Source: an uncultured Bryobacterales bacterium
Lineage (GTDB): Bacteria; Acidobacteriota; Terriglobia; Bryobacterales; UBA6623
Assembly (NCBI GenBank): GCA_951813065.1
Contig: CATOTH010000005.1
Coordinates: forward strand, 62,001-126,000
Direction of reading: 5' to 3'
Length of the DNA: 64,000 nt
How positions within the stretch are numbered: the stretch's first letter is position 1; each line of letters starts with the position of its first letter. Position numbers and translations under genes: made by a program. Below the pieces are notes generated by a model. The model ran no database searches. It was given only the letters and a program-made list of their open reading frames with translations, and was not told the DNA's origin. This document shows, one piece after another, positions 56,169 through 64,000 of this stretch.

Positions 56169-56849
56169 GATGAAGCCGTGCCCCAGGCCGTGGAAACCAA
56201 GGACCTGATTCTCGACGCCGCGGAGCTGCTGTTCAGCGAGAACGGAGTCGAGGGTGTGTCCCTGCGTGCGTTGACCAGGGAAGCGGGCGTCAATCTCGCT
56301 TCCGTCCACTACCACTTCGGTTCGAAGGAGGCGGTCGCTCGAGCCGCGTTCTGCCGCCGGGTTCGCCCGATCAATGCCGAGCGTCTCGAGATGCTAGACA
56401 GAATCGAGCTTGAGGGTGCCGCGGACGTCGAGGGCATCCTGACCGCTCTGTATTCGCCCGTCCTCCGACTCGCACGGTCGCCTGTCCACGGCAGAAGGTT
56501 CATGAGACTCTGCGCGCGCTTCTACAGCGAACCGGGGAAGTACCTGGAATCGGCATTCGAGGAAGAGTTCTCCGAGGTCATCATGCGGTTTGAGCGCGCC
56601 TTGCAACGAGCCCTGCCCGAGCTGGCGCAACCGGACCTGCGACGGCGCATGCACTTTGCAGTCGGCGTGATGGTGCACACGATGCTCGATTCAAACCGCA
56701 CTCGGCAATGGACCGCCGGAGCATGCGATCCTTTAGACACGGACGGGACGCTCGATGCCATGGTGCGGTTCGTCGCCGCCGGCTTCCGCGCCACAGCGAA
56801 GGGCAGCACCCTCGCCGCAGGGATTCAGGGAACGACCCAGGCAGCCTAA
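56166..56849 (+). CDS. TetR-family transcriptional regulator
   Basis: The roughly 225-residue protein has the N-terminal helix-turn-helix LILDAAELLFSENGVEGVSL then RALTREAGVNLASVHYHFGS, the standard TetR recognition region. The C-terminal ligand domain with FARFY-like helices (RRFMRLCARFYSEPGKYLES) resembles the AcrR/CerR-type group with a TetR C-terminal domain. The start is TTG at 56166 or GTG at 56178. The stop TAA is two bases before the outer-membrane factor ATG, so it almost certainly controls that gene. A lipophilic ligand such as the pump substrate is plausible. A palindrome in its own promoter suggests autoregulation. Confidence 0.88.
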   Translation: MDEAVPQAVETKDLILDAAELLFSENGVEGVSLRALTREAGVNLASVHYHFGSKEAVARAAFCRRVRPINAERLEMLDRIELEGAADVEGILTALYSPVLRLARSPVHGRRFMRLCARFYSEPGKYLESAFEEEFSEVIMRFERALQRALPELAQPDLRRRMHFAVGVMVHTMLDSNRTRQWTAGACDPLDTDGTLDAMVRFVAAGFRATAKGSTLAAGIQGTTQAA

Positions 56850-56851
56850 AG

Positions 56852-58282
56852 ATGAGTGTTCGAATTGCAATCACCCTATCCGCCGTTCTGATGGGCGCCT
56901 GTTCGAAACCGGTGCAGTTGCCCGTTCATCAGTTCAAGGTCCCGGCGCCAGAGACTTGGCAGGGAGCCGAGACAGAACCCCTGGCTCCCGGCGCCGACTG
57001 GTGGACCTACCTGGACGACCCGGGCTTGGACGCCGCAATCCACAAGGCGCTCGGCTGCAGCCAGAACCTGCGCGCCGCCACCGCCAGGATCGAGGTTGCC
57101 ACGCAGGAGCGGCTCATCGTGGACGCCTCCGACTGGCCGGAGATCAGTGTCGGTGCCAATCGCCTGCGCCAGCGCCAGAACTTCGTCGGGCTTCCATTTC
57201 CGGGCCTTTCCGATGAAGTTCTCAAGAGCACGTACTCGAGCGCGGGACTGACGTTCAACATCGCCTGGGAGGCCGACCTCTGGAACCGACTCAGTTCGCA
57301 AAAGCTCGCCGCCGACGCCGGCATCACCGCAAGGGAGGCGGACCTGCTTGCCGTCCGTCTCTCCCTGAGCGGGCAGGTGGCCAAGGCATGGTTCGCGGCC
57401 GTCGAGGCCCATGCCCAGCTCAAGGCCGCGCAGGCGGTCGTGAAGCATCTGGAAACGGTGGCGGAATGGACCCAGGAACACTACCGGTACGGATCGCGGG
57501 CATCCGTGGACGTGCGGGTCGCCGAGAGCGAAATCGAGAGGGCGCAGTCGACAGTGCGGGAGCACGAGCGAGCACGCGACCTCTTTGTGCGCCAGGTCGA
57601 GGTCCTGGCTTGCGAATATCCCGCGGGAGAGCGGGCACCAGAGGCGGCGTTGCCGAGTCTGCCGCCGCAAGTGCCCGCAGGCCTGCCCTCGGAACTGATC
57701 CAGCGAAGACCCGACCTGATTGCTGCCGAACAGGCCCTGCTGGGTGCGGACGCCCGGATCGTGCAGGCGAGGGCTGCGTTGCTGCCGAGCTTCGCGCTGA
57801 CAACAGCCGCCGGCACCGCCAGCAACAAGCTACTGGACCTCGTGAACCCCAACTTGCAGGCGTGGAGCTACGCGCTCGGATTCGCCCAGCCCCTCTTCAA
57901 CCGCGGGCGCTTGAAGGCGAACGTGCGGGCAACGGAGGCGCGCTCCCACGAAGCGGCCGCAAACTACGAGAGCCTCATGTGGAAGGCCTACCTGGAAGTC
58001 GAGTCGGCCCTAGCGTCGGAGGCGACTCTGCGGAACCAGCAGAGCTTGCTGCGCGACTCTCAACAAACCACCCGGGAGGCGATCGAACTGGCCGAACAGC
58101 GTTATGCGGCGGGAATGGGAGACATCTTCACGATCCTCGCCCTGCAGCGGGCCATTCTCGAGACGGAGAGCGCGGTGCTGGGCCTCCAGCGGGCCAGGAT
58201 CGACAATCGCGTCGACCTGCACCTCGCACTTGGGGGCAGTTTTGACGACCCGCCGCCCATCCAGCCAGCTCAGGACCCCTAG
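56852..58282 (+). CDS. NodT/TolC-type outer-membrane efflux lipoprotein
   Basis: The 476-residue protein has a lipoprotein signal (ITLSAVLMGACSKP). The NodT-type pattern follows: DWWTYLDDPGLDAAIHKAL, then the two related halves (RAATARIEVATQERLIVDAS, and a second set with RPDLIAAEQALLGADARIVQ) that form the alpha-barrel. It ends QPLFNRGRLKANVRATEA and an amphipathic repeat (LAEQRYAAGMGDIFTILALQ). It forms the exit channel of a tripartite RND pump. The only intact outer-membrane factor in the window, it would combine with the adaptor at 46612 and the pump at 30480. It is translationally coupled to the TetR gene. Confidence 0.92.
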   Translation: MSVRIAITLSAVLMGACSKPVQLPVHQFKVPAPETWQGAETEPLAPGADWWTYLDDPGLDAAIHKALGCSQNLRAATARIEVATQERLIVDASDWPEISVGANRLRQRQNFVGLPFPGLSDEVLKSTYSSAGLTFNIAWEADLWNRLSSQKLAADAGITAREADLLAVRLSLSGQVAKAWFAAVEAHAQLKAAQAVVKHLETVAEWTQEHYRYGSRASVDVRVAESEIERAQSTVREHERARDLFVRQVEVLACEYPAGERAPEAALPSLPPQVPAGLPSELIQRRPDLIAAEQALLGADARIVQARAALLPSFALTTAAGTASNKLLDLVNPNLQAWSYALGFAQPLFNRGRLKANVRATEARSHEAAANYESLMWKAYLEVESALASEATLRNQQSLLRDSQQTTREAIELAEQRYAAGMGDIFTILALQRAILETESAVLGLQRARIDNRVDLHLALGGSFDDPPPIQPAQDP

Positions 58283-58398
58283 ACCGATCGACAAGCCCTG
58301 AACACCGGCCTGCCGCCCCGTTAGGCCGGGGACACCTCGGAGCCTACGATGCGTATGCCGCCGCGAACAAACACCAAGACCTGGAATGCAAAATTCTC

Positions 58399-58442
58399 TT
58401 GACAACCAGGGAATACGTAGTAAGGTAAACCAAATCCGGAGG
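58399..58442 (+). promoter_or_regulatory. Promoter and ribosome site of the DUF2059 gene
   Basis: TTGACA (58399-58404) and TAAGGT (58421-58426) are spaced 16 bases, followed by GGAGG (58438-58442) six bases before the ATG at 58449. A simple, fairly strong constitutive-type promoter. Confidence 0.6.
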
Positions 58443-58448
58443 TTCCGT

Positions 58449-58949
58449 ATGTCAATTCGAATCGTCGCTGCCACTTCGGCAATCGCGTTAATTTGCTTGT
58501 CGGCGCCGCTGGCTCGTGCGGACGAAGCCTCGAAGCAGAAGGTCCTCTCGGAGCTGATCGAGGCCATGCAATACGACAAGATGATCGATCAAATGGGCGA
58601 TGTGACCGCCAGCCAACTCGTCGGTCAATTGAAGACCAAGCATCCGGACATGGATGCGGAGACGGAATCCAAGCTTCGCGAATTGGCACGCAACTACTTG
58701 TCTGAACTCATGGGCGATATGGATTCCATGGTGGCGGGGATCCTGTCAAAGCACTTCACCGAAGAAGAGCTACACGAGATGCTTGCCTTTCATCGGTCAC
58801 CCGTTGGGCAGAAATCCCTTGAGAAGATGCCGCTGATCATGCAGGAGAGTATGGCTTGGGCTCAACAGAAGACGATGACATCGATGCCCAGCCTCACGGA
58901 AAAAATGCATGCGGTGATAGACGAAATGGAGACCAAGTCCGGCCAATGA
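58449..58949 (+). CDS. Exported DUF2059-domain protein
   Basis: The 166-residue protein has a signal peptide ending APLARADE and a single DUF2059 domain with the signature KHFTEEELHEMLAFHRSPVG and QKSLEKMPLIMQESMAWAQQ. ATG at 58449 matches the ribosome site; the frame from 58386 is longer but has none. It is the canonical relative of the double-motif protein at 37669 and of the stub at 43041. Function unknown; the repeated association with the efflux/sterol locus suggests an envelope role. Confidence 0.88.
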   Translation: MSIRIVAATSAIALICLSAPLARADEASKQKVLSELIEAMQYDKMIDQMGDVTASQLVGQLKTKHPDMDAETESKLRELARNYLSELMGDMDSMVAGILSKHFTEEELHEMLAFHRSPVGQKSLEKMPLIMQESMAWAQQKTMTSMPSLTEKMHAVIDEMETKSGQ

Positions 58950-59260
58950 GTCCATGCGTGACCCCTCCCCGCCCGCCTTTGGCGGCATCGCCGTCTCACA
59001 GTTCCACAGCTTCGGGTTAGCGTTAGCGATTACAGTGGCGCAAGTCCGCCTCCGGACGCTCCATGGCGCTTCGTCGAGGCCGTTGGCTCGACCTTGGCTG
59101 CGACCAGGGAGATCCGGTCGCAGCGCATAGAAACACCGCTGGCGCCGCCACACTGACAACTGCCTCGACTTGATCGGATTGCGGCTCAGGGATGTCCGGG
59201 GCTTGTGCACAGGAGGTCCAGGACCTGCGCCCGGTGTACCCTGTATCGAGACGTGTCCCG
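58950..59260. other. Intergenic region before the amidohydrolase
   Basis: About 310 bases with no supported gene. Includes the putative promoter for the amidohydrolase. Nothing else seen. Confidence 0.45.
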
Positions 59261-60331
59261 ATGAGATTGCTTCCCTGCTTGCTCGCCTTGCTCGGCACCG
59301 GCGCCATGGCCCAAGACCTGAGCGTTGAGGAATGGGAGCCGCGCTCGACGCTGGTGGTGGACGAGCACGAAGTGCCGCGTGCGAAGTTCCCGGTCATTGA
59401 CGTCCACAGCCATCACCGGGGCTCGATCAGTGAGGCCCGCCTGGACGCCATCGTCGGGGAGATGGACGCGCTCAATCTCGCCGTCCTCGTCAACCTCAGC
59501 GGCGGCTACGGCCAGCGGCTCCGAGCCGCGGTTCAGAATTTCCGCCAACGGCACCCGGGACGGTTCGCGGTCTTCGCCAATCCTGATTTCGGCGGCATCG
59601 GTACTGCAGGCTGGCCAGAGCGAGCCGCCCGCCAGCTAGAAGAGGACGTCGAGGCCGGAGCTCAGGGACTGAAGATATTCAAGAGCTTCGGCATGAGTGT
59701 GCGCGATCCCCAAGGCAGGCGCGTGCCGGTCGACGACCCTGCCATGGACCCCCTGTTCCGCACCTGCGCCCGCCTGAAGATACCCGTGCTGATCCACGTC
59801 GCGGACCCTGCCGAGTTCTGGGCACCACAGGATTCCCGGAACGAGCGCTGGCTCGAACTCAAGCTCCGGCCCCGCCGCAAGCAAGAAGCGCCGCCAAGCT
59901 TCGAAGACCTGATCGCTGAGAGGGATCGGATGCTGAAGCGGCATCCGGATGTGAACTTCATCCTGGCGCACATGGGCTGGCAAGGTAACGACCTGGGCAA
60001 GCTGGGGGCGCTGCTGGACGAACATCCGAATGTCCACGTCGACATCGCGGCCGTTCTCTACGAGCTGGGCCGAATCCCGTTCAGTGGCCCGGAGTTCGTG
60101 AACCGTTACAAGGACCGCGTCCTATTCGGGAAGGACTCCTACGAACCAAGCGAGTTTCCGTACTACTGGCGCGTGCTCGAGACCCGCGACGAGTACTTCG
60201 AGTACTACCGTCGCTACCATGCCCACTGGCGGCTGTATGGTCTCGGTCTGCCGGATGACACCCTGAAGCACATCTACTGGAAGAACGCCGTGCGGCTGAT
60301 TCCGGGAATCGACGCCTCGTTGTTCGAATGA
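59261..60331 (+). CDS. Exported amidohydrolase-2 family protein
   Basis: The 356-residue protein begins at ATG 59261 with a signal peptide (MRLLPCLLALLGTGAMAQDL); the in-frame start 23 codons earlier would spoil it. The amidohydrolase TIM-barrel metal sites are DVHSHH, the His in IPVLIHVADP, the HMGW near 245 and the Asp in FGKDSYEP. The ACMSD/TIM-barrel family covers decarboxylases and hydrolases of aromatic and lactone substrates. Paralogues with the ending HIYWKNAVRLIPG are common in Acidobacteriota and Planctomycetes. Substrate unknown. It is convergent with the DinB-like gene. Confidence 0.85.
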   Translation: MRLLPCLLALLGTGAMAQDLSVEEWEPRSTLVVDEHEVPRAKFPVIDVHSHHRGSISEARLDAIVGEMDALNLAVLVNLSGGYGQRLRAAVQNFRQRHPGRFAVFANPDFGGIGTAGWPERAARQLEEDVEAGAQGLKIFKSFGMSVRDPQGRRVPVDDPAMDPLFRTCARLKIPVLIHVADPAEFWAPQDSRNERWLELKLRPRRKQEAPPSFEDLIAERDRMLKRHPDVNFILAHMGWQGNDLGKLGALLDEHPNVHVDIAAVLYELGRIPFSGPEFVNRYKDRVLFGKDSYEPSEFPYYWRVLETRDEYFEYYRRYHAHWRLYGLGLPDDTLKHIYWKNAVRLIPGIDASLFE

Positions 60332-60677
60332 GGCAAGGGCAGCGCGACGCGCTCAAGCCATAGGCTTGCCAGGGTTCGCCTGGATCCATCAACTGTGCTC
60401 CGGGCATCCCACGCCTCGCGGATTGGAGAGTCGACGAACTGCCCCATTCAATAGCTGGTCTGACGCGAACCGGCCTGGAAAGGCTCACCCCGACGTGATC
60501 GCGGATTCGCAGGAAGAAATCGCCGAGTCCCAGCAATCGGCGGCTGTTCTGCATGCAGCAACGTCCGCGCGGACGCGCCCATTTTGGAATCCAGACGCTC
60601 CCGCACGGGACTGGGGCAGACGACGGGCGCTCTGCTCGCGCCGAGCAGGATTTGGCTGGATCTAGGGTCAGACCGGA
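60332..60677. other. Convergent intergenic region
   Basis: About 345 bases between two convergent genes. No gene recognised and no clear bidirectional terminator hairpin identified. Confidence 0.45.
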
Positions 60678-61187
60678 CTAGCGGCCTTCGCTGGACGGAG
60701 GCACAAGCCCGTTCGCGCGCATGTGCACTGCCATCTGCGCATACTCGTGCTCGATGTGAATGGTGTTGCCGTACAGTGTCCCGAGGCGGGACCGACTGCG
60801 GCGCCTGCCTTCGATCATCTCGGATGCCCTGGCGTCGGTGAGCGAGTTGTAGGCACCATCGCACTCCGCCGCGGCAGCTTCGAGAGCGGCAAGCAAGTCA
60901 GCCTTTGAGCTAGACCCATTGACACCGGCCCGCTTCCGTTCGCCCATGTATCCGGAGCAGACCCCCAGTGCAGCATTGGCGGTATGTGCCACCAAGTCCC
61001 CGAAACTCTGGCTCTCGGGGGCGGGCTTGTAACTGTAGTGCTCCTCGGGCATCTTGTTGGCAGCGGCCACAACCAGGTTGTTCGTGCGGTTCCATGCCTG
61101 CCTGGCCTCAGTGCTCAGCGGATCCTCTTGCGCCAGAAGCGCGCAAGTGAGCCCGGCACCCAGCATGACCATCAATAACGTTCGCAT
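60678..61187 (-). CDS. Exported DinB-superfamily protein
   Basis: The 169-residue protein has a signal peptide (LLMVMLGAGLTCALLAQEDP) and a four-helix DinB/YfiT-like bundle with the metal-type His set in LVAHTANAALG and HIEHEYAQMAVHMR. The ATG at 61187 has a GGAGGGAC ribosome site; the longer frame to 61412 reads through the divergent promoter and is rejected. DinB-like proteins are thiol- or metal-dependent transferases; the role of exported members, frequent in Acidobacteriota, is unknown. Confidence 0.8.
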   Translation of the reverse strand: MRTLLMVMLGAGLTCALLAQEDPLSTEARQAWNRTNNLVVAAANKMPEEHYSYKPAPESQSFGDLVAHTANAALGVCSGYMGERKRAGVNGSSSKADLLAALEAAAAECDGAYNSLTDARASEMIEGRRRSRSRLGTLYGNTIHIEHEYAQMAVHMRANGLVPPSSEGR

Positions 61188-61441
61188 TCTTTGTCCCTCC
61201 AACTTGACCGTCACTAAGACTGATTTTAGCCCGGCGGTACGGTCGGGCCGTCCGAGCACCGTCAGTGTAGCTTCGAAGGCAGTCCAAATCAACCCTTCCA
61301 CGGCGCTGCGACCCACGCTCTGGAGTCCCCTGCTGCCATTCGACCGCGAGAAGGCCGAGGCGACTTGGCAAAGCCCTGTACAATCCGTTGCCAGGGACAA
61401 CCGATATCTCATAACCTAGGCTTCGGGTGGCGACTCCAGCA

Positions 61442-62425
61442 ATGTTGAACCGCCGTGAAATCCTGGCGTGCCTTTCCGTCCAGCCGTTGGCGCGCGCGGC
61501 GGCGCCGATCCCGACGGGAGCCAAGCCGGTCAGCCACGGAAGAATCAATGCCGGAGAAGGGCCCGTGTGGCATCCCCGGGGCGTCCTGTATTTCTCCGGC
61601 CGCAATCGCATCACGCAGCGTGACGCAGCTGGCAATGTCAGCGTGTATCGCGAGAACGCCGGTTCCAATGGTCTGCTGATCGACAGGCAGGGCCGGCTGA
61701 CGGTCTGCGAGGCCCGCAGCCGCCGCGTGACGCGTACGGATTCCGGCAGCGCGACAACTGTTTTGGCAGACGTTTTCCGGGGGAGGCGGTTCAACTCCCC
61801 GAATGACTTGACGATCGACTCGCAGGGACGGATTTACTTCAGCGATCCGCGCTACGGCGCACGCAGCAGCATGGAAATGCGCGACTCCTCGGGGCACCTC
61901 GTGGAGGGCGTGTATCGGATCGACGCGCCTGGACAGGTCGCCAGGATCATCTCGCACGAGGTCGACCGTCCGAACGGACTGCTTGTCTCGCCCAAGGATG
62001 AGTACCTCTATGTCGCCGACAACAACAATGACACCGTCGGAGGGGCTCGGAAGCTGTGGCGCTTTCCACTGCTCAACGACGGTTCGATCGACTCCGCTGG
62101 CCGTGAGCTGATCTTCGATTGGCTCGAGGGTCGCGGGCCGGACGGCCTGGAGATGGACCAAGCTGGCAGGCTGTTCGTGGCGGCCGGCCGGAACCGGCCC
62201 AATCCCCCGTTCGAGTCAGCGGATCGCTACCAGGGCGGCGTGTACATCCTCTCGCCCGCAGGCGACCTGATTGACTTCGTCGCCATCCCTGTGGACGAAG
62301 TGACTAACTGCGCCTTTGGCGGCACCGACTGGAAGACGCTGTTCATTACCGCGGGCGGCGAGTTGTGGAGCATTCCCACAACCTCCCCCGGATGGGTGCC
62401 CTACCCTCGAGACCGTCCGATCTAG
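61442..62425 (+). CDS. Exported SMP-30/gluconolactonase-family protein
   Basis: The 327-residue beta-propeller protein starts at ATG 61442 (MLNRREILACL; an in-frame ATG lies 15 bases earlier) with a twin-Arg-like signal. The SMP-30 metal residues are E in NAGEGPVWHPRG, N in FNSPNDLTIDSQGRIYFSDP and D in GRGPDGLEMDQAGRLFV. The family hydrolyses sugar lactones or organophosphates with a divalent metal. Divergent from the DinB-like gene. The exact substrate cannot be told. Confidence 0.85.
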   Translation: MLNRREILACLSVQPLARAAAPIPTGAKPVSHGRINAGEGPVWHPRGVLYFSGRNRITQRDAAGNVSVYRENAGSNGLLIDRQGRLTVCEARSRRVTRTDSGSATTVLADVFRGRRFNSPNDLTIDSQGRIYFSDPRYGARSSMEMRDSSGHLVEGVYRIDAPGQVARIISHEVDRPNGLLVSPKDEYLYVADNNNDTVGGARKLWRFPLLNDGSIDSAGRELIFDWLEGRGPDGLEMDQAGRLFVAAGRNRPNPPFESADRYQGGVYILSPAGDLIDFVAIPVDEVTNCAFGGTDWKTLFITAGGELWSIPTTSPGWVPYPRDRPI

Positions 62426-62680
62426 CCAACCATGCTCTTCCCGGCGCATGGCCCCTGGTTGGATCGTCGCGCCGCATCCAATCATCCATTCATCTTGATT
62501 GCTAGGCCCGGCCAGCAAGAAATGCAGTTTGCCGGCCGCCGCTATCGAAGCTTGGAGCGACTGGGGAATCCTCAGGCGCAGGCGAGGGCCGCCACGTGCT
62601 CGCGGCAATGCATGGCGCCACTCCCAACAAATCACACCGAGTCGCCTGGTCTCAGCCCTTGCTAAATTGATGTGGGTCCA

Positions 62681-63103
62681 ATGGTTCCGGAATTCACGGT
62701 TGCCAACTATAGCCAGGTGATCAAGCATGCGCTCGACGAATCCGAATGCTATCGGATGCTCATCCACGATCTTCCGCGTCGCTTCCATGAAGCAGATCGC
62801 GAGCAGCAGGCACGGGCGCTCGAGCCGGCCCCGCCGCTGACAGGCACTCGCTGGGATGCCTTGCTCGCCGGTATGGCTGAGCACCTGGCAATGCTGCACG
62901 AGCACCCGATTCAAGGCTGGATGAACGAGCGCGAACGATTCCTCGACCTGACTTGGATCCTGTCCGAGGGCAATCCAGTGCTCGTCTCGCGGTCACTCAT
63001 CGACAGCCCGGCGGCGTTCTTGCGGCACGGAGCCCTTCCCGACCCGCGAGATCTCGACGATCGCGGCGGAGAACGACCCGATGCGTGCCTTGTCCCACGA
63101 TGA
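62681..63103 (+). CDS. Uncharacterised protein upstream of a nucleotidyltransferase toxin-like gene
   Basis: The 140-residue protein begins MVPEFTVANYSQVIKHALDE and is mainly helical, with a C-terminal RDLDDRGGERPDACL tail. It overlaps the next gene by 23 bases in a different frame. Position and size fit an antitoxin-like partner of DUF6036 nucleotidyltransferase proteins, but the sequence itself is not recognised. Confidence 0.6.
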   Translation: MVPEFTVANYSQVIKHALDESECYRMLIHDLPRRFHEADREQQARALEPAPPLTGTRWDALLAGMAEHLAMLHEHPIQGWMNERERFLDLTWILSEGNPVLVSRSLIDSPAAFLRHGALPDPRDLDDRGGERPDACLVPR

Positions 63104-63611
63104 AATCGTTGACGCCTTCAAGGATCTCTCTGATCGCTTGGGGCGGAAACGGGTCAAGGCCCATATCTACATAGTGGGCGGAGCCGCGATCGCGCTCGCT
63201 TTCCGGCGGAGCCGCCGGACTTTCGATGTCGACGCCCTGATCCTGGAGGGCCATGGCGCAGTGCTCGAAGCGTCTCGCGAAGTCGCGCGCCAGCGCGGTT
63301 GGCCCGACTCGTGGCTCAATGAACAGGCAACGACATACTTGCCCCTAAACCCGGACCAGCGCGCAAAGACCGTCTTCGCTTCTTCGCATTTGGTCGTCAC
63401 AGGCGCTTCGCCCGAGCACTTGCTAGCCATGAAATTGCGGTCCGGACGCCAGGCCGATTTGACGGATATCGCTACGCTCGTCGATGTGCTGCAGTTGAGT
63501 ACAGCGGAGGAAGTATTCGGCGTCCACGACGCAGTGTTTCCCTCGCAGCCGATCGGCGAGGAACAACGACGGGCTATTGAGTTCTTCCTTCAGTCGCATC
63601 GGAAAACGTAA
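63081..63611 (+). CDS. DUF6036-type nucleotidyltransferase-fold protein
   Basis: The 176-residue protein has the nucleotidyltransferase pattern YIVGGAAIALAFRRSRRTFD, with the acidic VDALI pair, and the conserved LLAMKLRSGRQADLTDIATL. Such proteins are often one half of toxin-antitoxin or AbiE-type abortive infection pairs. It probably forms a unit with the gene that overlaps it upstream. Confidence 0.78.
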   Translation: MRALSHDEIVDAFKDLSDRLGRKRVKAHIYIVGGAAIALAFRRSRRTFDVDALILEGHGAVLEASREVARQRGWPDSWLNEQATTYLPLNPDQRAKTVFASSHLVVTGASPEHLLAMKLRSGRQADLTDIATLVDVLQLSTAEEVFGVHDAVFPSQPIGEEQRRAIEFFLQSHRKT

Positions 63612-63648
63612 CCGACCCCTTGTCGGCGTTGACGGGGGTAGAGGCAAG

Positions 63649-63765
63649 ATGTCCGGTCGGCGCAACACCATGGTGTTCATCGCGGCCCCTGCCGTGGCCG
63701 CGGTAATGGCGTCGATGCTGGGCGGGTCGATGATCTGGGCCCTGGGGCGGCGCGCACGGAGTTAA
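63649..63765 (+). CDS. Possible 38-residue single-TM protein
   Basis: ATG at 63649 with a GAGG five bases upstream gives MSGRRNTMVFIAAPAVAAVM and a TM-like helix ending ALGRRARS. It is short and unconfirmed; a chance open frame is possible. Confidence 0.3.
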   Translation: MSGRRNTMVFIAAPAVAAVMASMLGGSMIWALGRRARS

Positions 63766-64000
63766 CGAGGACCGCGCCTTGGTCTTCGTCACGACCTGCA
63801 GTCCGAGTCCGGATTCCTTTGGACAGTTGCGTCCAGGCGACAATCGGCACGCCAATTCGGTCTTCGCGTTGGAGGCTGAGAACCTCGTGATCGTGATGCG
63901 GGCCGGAATAGCCCAGCTTGCTGGCTATCGTTCTCTCCGCAGTCATGCTCGGTTTCTCCCAACGGCTTCAGGGCTGACCCGGGATTCAGCGCTCGTCGAA
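63766..64000. other. Right window edge without a supported gene
   Basis: A minus-strand frame (63677-63946, beginning MTAERTIASKLGYSG with GGGAG upstream) cannot be confirmed as a gene and turns Arg/Pro-rich toward its end. Nothing else seen. Confidence 0.35.

Noticed and set aside
63677-63946. A minus-strand 89-codon frame with a GGGAG upstream
   Set aside because: The N-terminal part looks protein-like, but the rest is Arg/Pro-rich and no family is recognised; evidence is insufficient.
1-64000. CRISPR arrays, rRNA operons, replication origin
   Set aside because: No regularly spaced repeat array, no rRNA-like conserved stretch and no DnaA-box cluster was noticed on reading the window.

Overview
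GC-rich bacterial DNA, most likely from an acidobacterium (Acidobacteriota) or close relative. Two giant TonB-dependent receptors carry an N-terminal carboxypeptidase-regulatory-like domain, and an ADOP-type duplicated MacB/FtsX permease is present; both are hallmark families of that phylum. No rRNA or tRNA gene was found, so the assignment rests on protein families only.

Layout. (1) 1-9.2 kb: partial TonB receptor, ADOP permease, Dph6-like PP-loop protein and a complete TonB receptor. (2) 9.5-24.3 kb: accessory island. A recombinase-in-trio (RIT) element with three overlapping tyrosine recombinases and 37-bp terminal inverted repeats sits inside domain V of an ORF-less group II intron. Next come a Cro/CI-like divergent regulator pair with visible operators, decayed prophage pieces (nuclease tail, amber-interrupted 3TM holin, frameshifted genes), HicAB, a Uma2 nuclease and two PIN-type toxin-antitoxin pairs. 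(3) 24.4-28.4 kb: secreted D-aminoacylase-type amidohydrolase and formate-tetrahydrofolate ligase. (4) 28.7-59 kb: the most interesting region, described below. (5) 59-64 kb: exported amidohydrolase, DinB-like protein, SMP-30 lactonase-like protein and a nucleotidyltransferase-type toxin-antitoxin-like pair.

The 29.6-59 kb region looks like a sterol (or closely related triterpenoid) tailoring and export locus. It encodes a clear Erg6/SMT-type sterol C-24 methyltransferase, two proteins in which a GPP34 (GOLPH3-like) domain is fused to a cytochrome P450, a Rieske non-haem oxygenase, a COG2907-type FAD oxidoreductase, RND pump parts (periplasmic adaptor, inner-membrane pump, NodT-type outer-membrane factor), a TetR regulator with a palindromic operator in its own promoter, a TlpA-like thioredoxin, DUF2059 exported proteins and two copies of an unrecognised ~630-residue exported helical-repeat protein.

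The locus contains two related copies of an adaptor-pump-P450 cassette that have decayed in complementary ways. Copy A (29.6-35.4 kb) has an intact pump but a gutted adaptor and a P450 that lost its C-helix and ExxR segments. Copy B (46.6-53.1 kb) has an intact adaptor and P450 but a pump with four frameshifts and a nonsense codon. Together they could still supply one complete tripartite pump and one complete GPP34-P450. No squalene epoxidase or oxidosqualene cyclase is visible here, so the substrate would come from elsewhere in the genome or from a host.
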